A DNA stretch of 64,000 bases from Fulvivirga ulvae (GCF_021389975.1 NZ_CP089981.1:4365501-4429500); one strand, 5' to 3'; positions 25,610 through 34,831 are shown, counted from the first letter of the stretch. Notes: generated from the letters alone by a model not told the origin. Made by a program: numbers and translations.

Positions 25610-28600
25610 GTGGTAGACTCTCTGTCTAAGTCAGTCGGCTGTTTTGTCTTGATCGTATGGATTTCAAGTGGCTGGCTGTTTGCCCAAAATGAGTTAAGGC
25701 CTTATAAAAAGCTCGATCAATATAATTTTGATCATTGGAAAAGTGAGGATGGCCTGCCAGTTAATTCCATCATACATATCATTCAGGCTAAAAGCGGCTA
25801 TATCTGGTTTGTTTCATATGGTGGTATTACCCGTTTTAATGGTATAGAATTCTATACATTCAATTCTTTTAATGCTCCAGAAATTATTAACAACTCTTAT
25901 ACTCATATCTATGAGGACAAAGCAGGAGTGATATGGGCTGCTTCCAGTGGTGGTGGTGTAACTTCTATTGATGGTGAGAAAGTGCGGACTTATACAACGG
26001 AACATGGTTTGCCAAGTAATTTTGTGGAGGAGATAGTGCAGGATACAACCGGGAGAATTTGGGTGGCAACCAGCAATGGCCTGTATTACCAAAAGGGAGA
26101 AAGCTTCATTAATGACAATACTCCTGAAGAACTGAAATCGAAGGAACTGAAAAGCATTACCTGTGATGAAAATAATCACATTTGGGCTGGTACCGTTGAT
26201 ACAGGTGTTTTTCGGTTTTCAGGGAGTGATATTGTTGGCAGATATACAGTGGAGCAGGGCCTCGTCAGTAACATTATTAATTATGTAAAGGCTGAAAAAA
26301 GTAGCATATGGGTAGGTACTGATATGGGACTGTCTGTTATTAGAGCCGATAGCACCATAGAAAACATTACAATTGATGACGGCCTGCAAAATAACTATGT
26401 AACTTCTTCTGTTGTGGATAATAATGGAGTAATATGGGTAGGTTCATACAAGGGGTTTAGCCGGATTAATGAAGGTGAGTTTTCTCATTTTTCAACTTCG
26501 CACCCGCTATTTGGACAGGACATCACCTCCATAGCCAGTGACAGGGAAGGGAATTTGTGGTTAGGTACTTACAGAAACGGATTATATAAACTTTGGGATG
26601 GAAAATTTACGAACTACTCAAGCCTTATGTCCAACGAGCATGGATCTTATGTGGTCCATGGTATTCTTCAAAAAACTGATAGTACATTTATCGTAATACA
26701 ACAGGATGGCATCAACCTCCTGAATATAAATGATAATTCTTTTGAGCGTTTTGATCTTAATTACGATGTACCTGTCACCAGTTTTAAAAGTGGTATGCTG
26801 GATAGTAAGGGAAATCTTTGGGTGTCAACCCTGAATTTTCTGCTGAAGTATAAGGAGGGTAAGTCTAAACTTTACACCACTAAAAATGGCCTTATTCATG
26901 ATAACGTGAGGCTGACCTATGAGGATTCTAAAGGCAATATATGGGTAGGTACAACTAATGGCATAACTGTGATCTCTGAAGAGAAATTTAAATATTACTC
27001 CGTTAAAGATGGCCTTTCGCACGAATATATCATGAGCATAGAGGAGGATAGTGCGGGAGTAATTTGGGTCGGAACCCGTAATGGACTCAACCGGTTTGAT
27101 CATGGACGATTTACCAGCTATTTTGCCAAGGATGGTATGGCGGGTGACTTTGTTTTTAAAACGTACTTTGATGATCATGGAGCCATGTGGTTATGTGGCA
27201 ATGCAGGACTGACACGGTATAAAAACGGAGAATTTACAGGACTGACCACGGCACAAGGGCTTGTTAGCAATACTGTTTTTCAGATACTTGAAGATGATCA
27301 AGGATATTTTTGGATTACTACTAACCAAAAAAACATAACAGTATTCAAGGTATCTGAACAAGAGCTGAATGATTTGGCAGATGGCAAAATATCATGGGTC
27401 GATCCGGTTGTATATTCGCAAAAAGATGGCTTGAAATCAACGGCTGCCACCTCATCTGCCACCAGTCTGAAAGCTCCCGATGGTACCTTGTATCTTGCTA
27501 CCAACAACGGTATAGAAAGTATAGATCCTTCAAATATAAAGATCAACGATGGAAAACCGCCCGTTGTAATCGAGGAGTTTTTCGTGGACGGTAATGAAAT
27601 TGGCCTCGACAGCAGTATTAGCATTCCATCTGGAAAGCAACGGATTACGATCAAATTTTCTGCCTTAAGTTATGTGTCACCGGAGAATATCGAGTATAAG
27701 TATAAACTGATTGGTTTTGATGATCAATGGCAAAATGCGAAAGCAAAGAGAGAGACCAGTTATACCAACCTGCCCTATGGGAGATATACATTCAAGGTAG
27801 TGGCGGCCAATAGTGATGGAGTCTGGAATGATGATGGAGTGTCGGTGTCATTCTATATAAAACCTGCTTTTTATGAAACCAATATATTCATAGCAGGGAC
27901 ATTACTATTGATAGTTCTGGTTGGGGTACTGGTTTATAACCTGAGGATTAAGTCGTTAAAAAGAGCTCAGTACGAACTGGCCAGGCTGGTGGATGAGAGA
28001 ACCTCTGAAGTGGTGCATCAAAAAGAAGAGATTGAGGCTCAGAAGGAAGCCATAGAAGTTCAGCAGGAGCAGATAGAATACAAGAACAGAGAACTTCATA
28101 AAATCAACCTCCACCTGGAAGACCTGGTGGAGGAGCGTACAGAGCAGCTTAAAAAAGCCTACAAGGATCTGTTAAGTGTAAATAAAGAGTTGGATACTTT
28201 CATTTACAGGTCTGTTCATGATGTTAGAGGGCCAATAGCAAGGCTTCAGGGGCTAAGTTATCTCATTTCATTGGAAACCACAGACGATCGCATTTTGGAA
28301 TTGGTTAATCTGCTTAATCAGACAGCCAATGAGATGAACGATGTGTTTTACCGCCTGCTCAATATTGTAAGATTAAAAGCCGCAGAGTTAAACATTAATG
28401 AAATTGACATAGAACAGGTTATTGACAAAGTATTAAAACGCCTCTTGCCGGAAGGTTCAAAGGTTGTTGATATTCAAATTGAAATTTCAAATGACTTCAG
28501 GCTGTATTCAGATAAAGATACCGTAGAAATAATACTCTATCACCTTTTGGAGAACGCCTTGAAATTTCGAAAAGATCATGGAACACACAAGGTAAAGGTA

Positions 28601-28849
28601 AACTGTAACCGAAAGGATAAAAACAATGCATCAATAGAAGTAACAGACAATGGTACGGGTATATCGAAAAATGTAGCTGATAAGATATTTGACATGTTTT
28701 TTGTTGGCCAGGATAACATCCGGGGTACTGGTTTAGGATTGTATACTGCACAAACGGCGGCTAAAGTGTTACGGGGGAAAGTAAAGCTGGTTAAAAGTGA
28801 TGAAGCCGGTACCACTTTCGAAGTGATTTTGCCAGGTAATATTACCTGA
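25610..28849 (+). CDS. Beta-propeller sensor histidine kinase
   Basis: This 1,079-residue protein starts at GTG 25610 with a signal peptide (LIVWISSGWLFAQ). Residues ~35-650 form a periplasmic two-component-regulator propeller with many repeats of the type GxIWVGTxxGL. A Y_Y_Y domain follows (~680-745, YKYKLIGFDDQW ... YTNLPYGRYTF), then one membrane helix (~758-778), a long coiled coil, a HisKA-like segment with His870 in YRSVHDVRGPIARL, and HATPase_c (NALKF, DNGTGI at ~1013, GTGLGLYTAQ). It probably senses an external ligand and phosphorylates an unlinked regulator. Unlike hybrid HTCS proteins it has no receiver or AraC-type domain. It converges with a paralogue, with no base between the stops. 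Confidence 0.9.
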   Translation: MVDSLSKSVGCFVLIVWISSGWLFAQNELRPYKKLDQYNFDHWKSEDGLPVNSIIHIIQAKSGYIWFVSYGGITRFNGIEFYTFNSFNAPEIINNSYTHIYEDKAGVIWAASSGGGVTSIDGEKVRTYTTEHGLPSNFVEEIVQDTTGRIWVATSNGLYYQKGESFINDNTPEELKSKELKSITCDENNHIWAGTVDTGVFRFSGSDIVGRYTVEQGLVSNIINYVKAEKSSIWVGTDMGLSVIRADSTIENITIDDGLQNNYVTSSVVDNNGVIWVGSYKGFSRINEGEFSHFSTSHPLFGQDITSIASDREGNLWLGTYRNGLYKLWDGKFTNYSSLMSNEHGSYVVHGILQKTDSTFIVIQQDGINLLNINDNSFERFDLNYDVPVTSFKSGMLDSKGNLWVSTLNFLLKYKEGKSKLYTTKNGLIHDNVRLTYEDSKGNIWVGTTNGITVISEEKFKYYSVKDGLSHEYIMSIEEDSAGVIWVGTRNGLNRFDHGRFTSYFAKDGMAGDFVFKTYFDDHGAMWLCGNAGLTRYKNGEFTGLTTAQGLVSNTVFQILEDDQGYFWITTNQKNITVFKVSEQELNDLADGKISWVDPVVYSQKDGLKSTAATSSATSLKAPDGTLYLATNNGIESIDPSNIKINDGKPPVVIEEFFVDGNEIGLDSSISIPSGKQRITIKFSALSYVSPENIEYKYKLIGFDDQWQNAKAKRETSYTNLPYGRYTFKVVAANSDGVWNDDGVSVSFYIKPAFYETNIFIAGTLLLIVLVGVLVYNLRIKSLKRAQYELARLVDERTSEVVHQKEEIEAQKEAIEVQQEQIEYKNRELHKINLHLEDLVEERTEQLKKAYKDLLSVNKELDTFIYRSVHDVRGPIARLQGLSYLISLETTDDRILELVNLLNQTANEMNDVFYRLLNIVRLKAAELNINEIDIEQVIDKVLKRLLPEGSKVVDIQIEISNDFRLYSDKDTVEIILYHLLENALKFRKDHGTHKVKVNCNRKDKNNASIEVTDNGTGISKNVADKIFDMFFVGQDNIRGTGLGLYTAQTAAKVLRGKVKLVKSDEAGTTFEVILPGNIT

Positions 28850-31800
28850 TCATTGCGGAATGATGACAGTGAATTCAGTGAATTTGTGCAATTCGCTTCT
28901 AACTTCTATGTGACCTTCCAAATGCTCTATAGCCATTTTAGCAAGGTAAAGGCCCAATCCGCTCCCCAGCGATTGATTTGTTCCGCGGTAGAACATATCA
29001 AACACCTTATCGATATGGTCAGCGTGTATACCCGTACCATTATCAAGTACAGTTATATAGGCTAAGTCATTGATTTTCTTGACACTGATACCAACCTGAT
29101 GTTCATCGTAACGAGGTTTGCGGAATACCAGCGCATTTTCTATAATGTTTTGAAGAACGATGGTCAGAAGATCAATATCCCCAAATATTTTGGTTTCCGC
29201 CGGTATGTCAAATTTATAATTAATAGAGCAGCCATTTTCGAGATGTTGCAGGCTTTCGGTAATGGAGGCGATTAATTCTGTAACATCTATGAGTTCGTTT
29301 TTTACTTTTGCATTGTGCAGGTTATGCACCTGGGTGAGTTTAGAGATAAGTACTTTCATGTTCTTTGCTGTTACCTCAATCAGGTCAATATACTGCTGAT
29401 CCACACCTTTAGGGAATGTCATTTTAACAAGTGCCGAAAGTCCGCTTATCCTGCTTATAGGGCCCTCAAGGTCGTGAGAGGCTCTGTAAATGAAAGTATC
29501 CAGTTCTTTGTTTTTAAGCTGCAACTGATGGAGTGTTGATTTTATTTTTTCAGTCCTCTTTTCTACTTCTTTTTCAAGATGTGTATTCAATTTTTGGAGA
29601 GCTTCATTGGCATTTTGTGTTTCTTGTTGAGCATGCTGAAGTTTGCTGTTCTTCTCCTCGATACTGTCCTTTTGCTTGCTGATCTTCTCAAACTGAAGCT
29701 GTAGCAGGTCTTTTTGTCTCTCAATTTCCTTTTTCTGTGAGATAACCTCATAAGTCCGGTCTGCCACAATGAGCTTTAGCCGCCTGCGCTGCATACGTAC
29801 ACGGTATGTATACAGCAAGGCTATAAGCCATACAAAAAGGATTGCAAGTACACTAAACAGAAAGTAAGCCCAACCGGTTTGATACCAGGGCGGCAGAATG
29901 GTAAACTCATAAGAAGCTACCCGACCTTCTGTATCGTAAATGTTTTTAGACTTAACATGAAAGGTATAGGTACCTGCGCTGAGGTTGTTGTATTCTTTTG
30001 TTGTATTTGTAGACCACTTTGACCAGGTTTCCTCGTTATTTTCAAGGTAGTAACTATAAAGTGTTCTTTCAGCAGCTTCGTAGAAAGCGGCGCTGAAATT
30101 AAATGTCAGGCTATTATCTTCAAACTCCAACTTAGGCTTAAAAATTTCCGGCTGGTCCAGTATGATCGGAGGGACTCCTGTAGTGTCTGACGGGTCATAA
30201 TAATTGCCGTAGAATATTACTGAATCCCTCACACTCACCTGACTAACCAGCGTATTGAAGGGGATGGTGTAGTCTTTTTCTACGTTACGATCAAATCTGA
30301 ACAAGCCCTCCCCACCGGCTATCCAAATGTAGTCACCTTCCGGGTAGATGGCTGTAATTTCCATTTCAGGAAGCCTTCGAAAAGGTATGTAATCCCTGAC
30401 ATATTCGTTGCCGACCTTTTTTAGTATTTCTACATGAGTTTTCCTGGTTTCATCAATAACAGAAATAATGTAGTTGCCATATTGGTCTTCAACTATATTG
30501 TTAATGTTAATGCGTTCTTTAAGAATGGAGCTATCCGGCTCAAAGCGGTTAGTTTGTTCATTATACCTGTAGAATCCTTTGCTGGTAGTGAAAAGAAGTT
30601 GATCGTCTTTTTTGATAATTTTGATTTCGTTGATGTCAGGGAGGCCGGATGTGGTGTCGTATTTGATTACATGTGATAGCTTATTTGAAAACAGATTGTC
30701 TATGCGATAGATGCCCCTGAATTTGGCACTTATCCAAAGATTTTCATTTTTATCTTGTGATAAGCTTCTACAGGTTGGGCTTGCTATTTTTATGTTTTTT
30801 ACCTCATCCCAAGTGCTGTTGTTATTGACTAATACAGAAATACCCTGACTATGGACAACAGTAAGATGAGGGATGTAAAGATTTTTAATGGGCAATAAAG
30901 CAGTAACTCCAGAATAATCTTTTATTTCATATGGCATTTCATTTGATAACCCAAATAGCCCATCTTGAGAGCCAATAATGACTGTGGAGTCATAAGTACA
31001 GATATCCCAAACATTGCTATTTAAATCTTTAATCTGAATACTTTTATTATTATTTAAGCGGTAGATTCCTTCAGAAGATCCTACATAAATGCTTTTATTA
31101 TGACGAAGAATTGAATTAGGGACCCCCGGAATGTCTTGCGTATTCCAAAACATTAGTGGGGACACAATTTCGGTATACGAAATGCCTTCATATGTTGCAA
31201 CCCAAAGGTTTTGACTACTATCAAAGCAAAAGTTTCTAACTACATCACTAGGAAGACCATTGTCCTTACCTAATCGATAAAGTAAATTGAGGTCTTTATC
31301 AAGAAAGAATAAGCCTCCGGTTAGCGTTCCTAAAGCAAATGAAAAGTCGTGGTTTGTAATTCTTTTGGAAGTAAATAGCTTATTGTTATTAAGAAAGTCA
31401 GGAGATTTGATTTTATAAGTTCTCGCTGAGTCATAAATAAAAAAACCTGTTTGGGCCCCAACTAGAAAATCTTTGTTTTCTTTGCAAATCAGATGAATAC
31501 TCTGTTCAACTAGTTTGTCTGAGTTTTTTAAGGTATTAAGGTCATTTGATATAATTTTTTGTATTCCAACACCATGTTTAGTTGTATATAGTGTGTCGTT
31601 GATATTGAAAATATACCTGAATGGTTTATTTTCTGTAGTTTTCCAAAAAATTAACCTTCCATTTTCCCATTTGGCAAGGAGTTCGGAAGATTGAAAATAA
31701 ACCGCTTTTGATGTTGTAATAATTCTCCAAAATCCATTTAGTTTGAGCTTTTCTGGTATACCATTTGCTAATGAGTGGTAAGACAAACGGCCTGTTTGGT

Positions 31801-32131
31801 CAGGTTCTAAATAACCAAAATCACCTTGAGTTCCTGCGAAAATTCTATTGTTTTGGTCACTCGAAATGGATAGTGCGACCAAATTATCTAATATTGGTAT
31901 ATGGTTCCAATGCTTCGCATCATGCGTTATGATACCATCATAATTAGATATGAAAATTATGCCGCGATTATCCTGAGTAATATCCCAATTTGATACTGAT
32001 GCATTATAGTCCTTGCGATCAAAATTTCTTATAAGAAATTTATTGTCTTGAGCCGATGTTGAATTAAAAAACAAGCAAAAGAGAAGTGCAATAAAAGCCC
32101 ATCCGTACACCATCGGTGCATAGTTCCTCAA
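28850..32131 (-). CDS. Beta-propeller sensor histidine kinase, paralogue
   Basis: This 1,093-residue protein has a signal peptide (FIALLFCLFFNSTSAQ) and a periplasmic propeller whose repeats are more degenerate than in the neighbouring kinase. Then come a Y_Y_Y domain (YSYYLENNEETWSKW ... YNNLSAGTYTFHVK) and a membrane helix (GWAYFLFSVLAILFVWLIALLYT). A coiled coil follows, then phospho-acceptor His886 in YRASHDLEGPISRI and HATPase_c (NALVF, DNGTGI, GSGLGLYLAKMA). No receiver or DNA-binding domain is fused. Its stop abuts that of the convergent kinase. The first third of the gene looks clearly more AT-rich than the kinase half, which may mark a swapped sensor domain. Confidence 0.9.
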   Translation of the reverse strand: MRNYAPMVYGWAFIALLFCLFFNSTSAQDNKFLIRNFDRKDYNASVSNWDITQDNRGIIFISNYDGIITHDAKHWNHIPILDNLVALSISSDQNNRIFAGTQGDFGYLEPDQTGRLSYHSLANGIPEKLKLNGFWRIITTSKAVYFQSSELLAKWENGRLIFWKTTENKPFRYIFNINDTLYTTKHGVGIQKIISNDLNTLKNSDKLVEQSIHLICKENKDFLVGAQTGFFIYDSARTYKIKSPDFLNNNKLFTSKRITNHDFSFALGTLTGGLFFLDKDLNLLYRLGKDNGLPSDVVRNFCFDSSQNLWVATYEGISYTEIVSPLMFWNTQDIPGVPNSILRHNKSIYVGSSEGIYRLNNNKSIQIKDLNSNVWDICTYDSTVIIGSQDGLFGLSNEMPYEIKDYSGVTALLPIKNLYIPHLTVVHSQGISVLVNNNSTWDEVKNIKIASPTCRSLSQDKNENLWISAKFRGIYRIDNLFSNKLSHVIKYDTTSGLPDINEIKIIKKDDQLLFTTSKGFYRYNEQTNRFEPDSSILKERININNIVEDQYGNYIISVIDETRKTHVEILKKVGNEYVRDYIPFRRLPEMEITAIYPEGDYIWIAGGEGLFRFDRNVEKDYTIPFNTLVSQVSVRDSVIFYGNYYDPSDTTGVPPIILDQPEIFKPKLEFEDNSLTFNFSAAFYEAAERTLYSYYLENNEETWSKWSTNTTKEYNNLSAGTYTFHVKSKNIYDTEGRVASYEFTILPPWYQTGWAYFLFSVLAILFVWLIALLYTYRVRMQRRRLKLIVADRTYEVISQKKEIERQKDLLQLQFEKISKQKDSIEEKNSKLQHAQQETQNANEALQKLNTHLEKEVEKRTEKIKSTLHQLQLKNKELDTFIYRASHDLEGPISRISGLSALVKMTFPKGVDQQYIDLIEVTAKNMKVLISKLTQVHNLHNAKVKNELIDVTELIASITESLQHLENGCSINYKFDIPAETKIFGDIDLLTIVLQNIIENALVFRKPRYDEHQVGISVKKINDLAYITVLDNGTGIHADHIDKVFDMFYRGTNQSLGSGLGLYLAKMAIEHLEGHIEVRSELHKFTEFTVIIPQ

Positions 32132-32153
32132 AAAAAAAAAGTCTAAAAATATG

Positions 32154-32187
32154 TTTTAGCATTTATTAGAGGTAATAAATGCTAAAA
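32154..32187 (-). terminator. Perfect 15-bp hairpin after the 157-residue gene
   Basis: TTTTAGCATTTATTA (32154-32168) pairs perfectly with TAATAAATGCTAAAA (32173-32187) around a GAGG loop. On the minus strand it follows the 157-residue gene and is itself followed by T-rich sequence, so it probably ends that transcript 23 nt before the kinase start codon. The A and T ends would let it work in both directions. Confidence 0.65.
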
Positions 32188-32241
32188 GTAAGGTTTGTGA
32201 ATCAAATAAAAAAAGTATTAAGCGCTGTTAGCAATGTACGA

Positions 32242-32715
32242 CTATATTTTTTTTATAGATTGAATATATTCAGGCGTGTACTTATTTGCTAGTGTATCAT
32301 ACCATTTAATCAGAGTGTCCTTTCCTAAATGATCATAGATCAGGCTATACTGCTTTTTTACTAATTTTTCATATGATTCAGGGTCTTGATTATATTGATT
32401 ATTGCTTTTTGTTGCTTCTGTGTGAGACGTAGGCTCGTGATGGATCATTCTTTTTAATTTATTGATGCAAAAGTTGTAGTAGGCTTTGCTATGAAGAATG
32501 AAATTATGCCACATTTCATCTATTATGGCCAACGAATCGTCTATAAAGAGGGCATGAGTGTCTAAATCCTTACAATTTGCTCCTAACCATAACCACTTTT
32601 TAGTTTCATTAAATATATCCTGAGCCTCTTCAGCAGAGACATCATATCTGTTCATGAAGGCCTCTATTATTTTGTCTTCATCCTCACAGTCCAACTGTTT
32701 TAATAATTCTTTCAT
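32242..32715 (-). CDS. Glycine-rich-domain-protein-like (GRDP-type) 157-residue protein
   Basis: The core IIDEMWHNFILHSKAYYNFC, followed by an IHHEP turn, is the type of motif I know from GRDP/DUF1399-like proteins (D-MWH-FIL-Y-FC-HH-P). Their biochemical function is not established. The N-terminus (ELLKQLDCEDEDKIIEAFMNRYDVSAEEAQDIF) is helical, and no signal peptide or membrane segment is seen. It lies 67 nt downstream of a 42-residue peptide gene on the same strand, separated by a terminator-like hairpin through which it may be transcribed at reduced level. A part in peptide maturation is speculation from context only. Confidence 0.65.
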   Translation of the reverse strand: MKELLKQLDCEDEDKIIEAFMNRYDVSAEEAQDIFNETKKWLWLGANCKDLDTHALFIDDSLAIIDEMWHNFILHSKAYYNFCINKLKRMIHHEPTSHTEATKSNNQYNQDPESYEKLVKKQYSLIYDHLGKDTLIKWYDTLANKYTPEYIQSIKKI

Positions 32716-32737
32716 AATGTGTCATCTTAAAATGGGT

Positions 32738-32774
32738 AAAAACCAGGTCTGAAATAATTCTATTTCAGACCTGG
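32738..32774 (-). terminator. Intrinsic terminator between peptide gene and 157-residue gene
   Basis: CCAGGTCTGAAATA (32743-32756) and TATTTCAGACCTGG (32761-32774) form a perfect 14-bp stem with a 4-nt loop. On the minus strand five T follow (32742-32738). It starts 8 nt after the stop of the 42-residue peptide and would strongly limit read-through into the next gene. Confidence 0.85.
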
Positions 32775-32782
32775 TAACTGAC

Positions 32783-32911
32783 TTAAATTGATGGAGGTAT
32801 TACACAAGAAAGTTTATTCTCTCCAGAGCTATTCTTCTCAAATAACCTGTCAATTAACTCTTGCTTCTTGTCAATTGCTTTTGTGCGTGTTGTAGTGATT
32901 GTAGTAGTCAT
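32783..32911 (-). CDS. Small peptide, 42 residues, possible secreted or modified peptide
   Basis: The frame starts MTTTITTTRTKAIDKKQ, continues with an amphipathic charged helix (ELIDRLFEKN), a polar SSGEN turn, and ends KLSCVIPPSI. It has no signal peptide and one cysteine near the C-terminus. It has its own promoter (32956-32986), a compact 5' region, and an intrinsic terminator 8 nt after its stop, so it looks like a highly expressed single peptide gene. A leader-like helix before a short Cys/Pro C-terminus resembles a precursor of a modified peptide, but it matches no class I can name. Existence is likely; function is unknown. Confidence 0.55.
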   Translation of the reverse strand: MTTTITTTRTKAIDKKQELIDRLFEKNSSGENKLSCVIPPSI

Positions 32912-33349
32912 TTTTTTTAATTGTTTAGTTTAAAAAACTTTTTTGATTATGTATGCAATTATAAAAATGAATATCATAATTTGCAATAGAAAATATCTAA
33001 ATATTTTTATGAAATATAAAAAATATTATAATTTTAATATAAAAACCTAAAAATAATTAAAGACTGGAAAAATTAATGTGAATAATAATATATTTAATTT
33101 TTTGTCCTGAATAAGAGTAACCGGTAAGGTGGCTAAGTTGTTGTAGGTCAGGTTGTTGAGGTAATTGGTATAACCGGTTCCAATAATGGTTTAAAATTCC
33201 CTTTTTATTTTATGATCATAACATAAAGAATATCAGTGAAATAGAGCGGGTTATGTATGTTTTTCGGTCAATTATTACATTCGTTGCTTTTGTTCCTTTT
33301 TTGGGTGATAAATTATTATATTTAAGATTAACAAATTGGCTTTACAACT
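32912..33349. other. AT-rich intergenic region, 438 bp
   Basis: This stretch is far richer in A and T than its surroundings, above all 32930-33110. It holds the promoter of the 42-residue peptide gene (minus strand) and must hold that of the flavoprotein gene (plus strand), though no good -33/-7 match was found for the latter. Two AACCGGT motifs occur at about 33119 and 33172. No supported gene or RNA was seen. Confidence 0.7.
32956..32986 (-). promoter_or_regulatory. Promoter of the 42-residue peptide gene
   Basis: On the minus strand TTG (32986-32984, within TATTG), a 20-nt spacer and TATAATTG (32963-32956) fit the Bacteroidota promoter pattern with one mismatch to TAnnTTTG. The predicted 5' untranslated region is about 40 nt of A/T-rich sequence before ATG 32911. 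Confidence 0.6.
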
Positions 33350-34831
33350 ATGCAGAAATATGATTTGGTGGTTATCGGCGCGGGGCCTTCCGGCTATGCC
33401 GCGGCAATGAGGGCAATAGATTTTAAGAAAAAAGTGCTCTTAATAGAGAAAGGGAATGTAGGCGGTGCCGGTGTAACTAACGGAGCACTTTCGTCAAAAA
33501 CATGGTGGGAAATAGCCAGAGAGACCCATATGTTGCATAAACATCTCAGACGCTTCAATATGAGTGTGCCGGATATAGACTTTAAAGAGGTGCAGACTGA
33601 AGTTAACCGGGCCGTTGAAGAAAGGAAAGCCCTGCTGCACGAGCATATGACTTTGCTGAGCACATCCTGCTTTGCAGACCTGCTAACCTATAAAGTGGGC
33701 GTGGCTAAGCTTTTAACCCCCCATGAAATTGAAATTATTAGCGAAAATGAAACCGAAGTAGTATGGGCTGATTATGTAGTGCTGGCCACTGGAAGCAGGC
33801 CAAGGAAATTACCTGATATTCCTATTGATGAAAAAATCATACTTACCAGCGACGGCATAGAGCAGATGAGTCATTTTCCCGAGAGCATGGTGATACTTGG
33901 TGCCGGGGTCATCGGTTGTGAGTTTGCCACTATTTTTTCCGGATTTGGTAAAACAAAGGTTCATTTAATAGATAAAGGAGACAGAATATTACCTTTTGAG
34001 GACGATGATGTCGTCAAAGTCATAGAACGGAACATGGAGAATAACGGTGTTCATATTCATCGTAACTCCCGGTTGATCCGGATGGATATAGTAAACGGTC
34101 GTGTGGAGTATGAGTTGGAATATGACGATGGATCACATGAAATTTTCAATGTTGAAAGGGCCCTCGTGTCAGTAGGTAGAGTGCCTAATTATGAAAAGCT
34201 TTGGGAGAATGGTGTTAATATTGTATTGAGCAAGCGGGGCATCGAAGATAATGAAACGCAAACCAGCGTATCTAATATTTATGCTGTTGGAGACATCACG
34301 GCCGACATTGCTTTGGTTAACGTAGGAGAACTGGAAGGTCGGTATGCCGTGGAAAAAATCTTTGGTGAGCCAAAGCGTAAACTTATCTATGAAAATATTT
34401 CTACTATTATGTTCCTCAATCCTGAGGTTGCCGGGGTTGGCCTGAACGAAACTCAGGCGGCTGAACGAGGAATAGCCTATAAAGTAGTAACTCTTGACTA
34501 TGGGTGTATTCCAAGAGCTATTGCCAAACGAAATACGCAGGGATTCATTAAGCTATTGGTGACTAATAATGAGGATATGAAGATATTAGGAATGCGTGTG
34601 GTAGGCAATCACGCTTCCAGCGCCATCCAGGCGGTTGCTTTACTTATAAGTATGGATAAAGGCATAGATGAGCTGGCTGAGTGTGTGCATCCGCATCCGT
34701 CGATCACGGAGGGTATTCAGGAGTGTGTCCGTATGTTGTTAGGCAAGTCCATGTTCAAGCCAGATGCTTTAAAAGGTAAGCTTTCCTGTAAAACCTACAC
34801 TAATGGCGAATATGCTGATATTATATTTTAA
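33350..34831 (+). CDS. Dihydrolipoyl-dehydrogenase-like FAD/NAD(P) oxidoreductase without redox cysteines
   Basis: The 493-residue flavoprotein has the FAD site VVIGAGPSGYAA (from residue 6), the NAD(P) site VILGAGVIGCEFA, the second FAD motif YAVGDITAD and the C-terminal dimerisation domain with HPHPSITEG. At the place where dihydrolipoyl dehydrogenase or glutathione reductase has CxxxxC, it reads GGAGVTNGALSSKT, so both cysteines are missing. It therefore cannot use a dithiol/disulfide cycle and is closer in logic to soluble transhydrogenase (SthA) or another direct electron-transfer enzyme. The C-terminal His-Glu pair is retained. The substrate is unknown. The stop overlaps that of the convergent gene by 4 nt. 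Confidence 0.85.
   Translation: MQKYDLVVIGAGPSGYAAAMRAIDFKKKVLLIEKGNVGGAGVTNGALSSKTWWEIARETHMLHKHLRRFNMSVPDIDFKEVQTEVNRAVEERKALLHEHMTLLSTSCFADLLTYKVGVAKLLTPHEIEIISENETEVVWADYVVLATGSRPRKLPDIPIDEKIILTSDGIEQMSHFPESMVILGAGVIGCEFATIFSGFGKTKVHLIDKGDRILPFEDDDVVKVIERNMENNGVHIHRNSRLIRMDIVNGRVEYELEYDDGSHEIFNVERALVSVGRVPNYEKLWENGVNIVLSKRGIEDNETQTSVSNIYAVGDITADIALVNVGELEGRYAVEKIFGEPKRKLIYENISTIMFLNPEVAGVGLNETQAAERGIAYKVVTLDYGCIPRAIAKRNTQGFIKLLVTNNEDMKILGMRVVGNHASSAIQAVALLISMDKGIDELAECVHPHPSITEGIQECVRMLLGKSMFKPDALKGKLSCKTYTNGEYADIIF

Noticed and set aside
33066..33222. Minus-strand open frame of about 50 codons (reads YWNRLYQLPQQPDLQQLSHL in part)
   Set aside because: It looks somewhat coding but has no start codon, is bounded by stops and overlaps another equally open frame. 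A gene remnant is possible but not supported.
33253..33363. 36-codon hydrophobic frame (starts MYVFRSIITFVAFVPFLGD) upstream of the flavoprotein
   Set aside because: It lies in AT-rich spacer, overlaps the flavoprotein start by 14 nt, and has no promoter or other support. Chance cannot be excluded.
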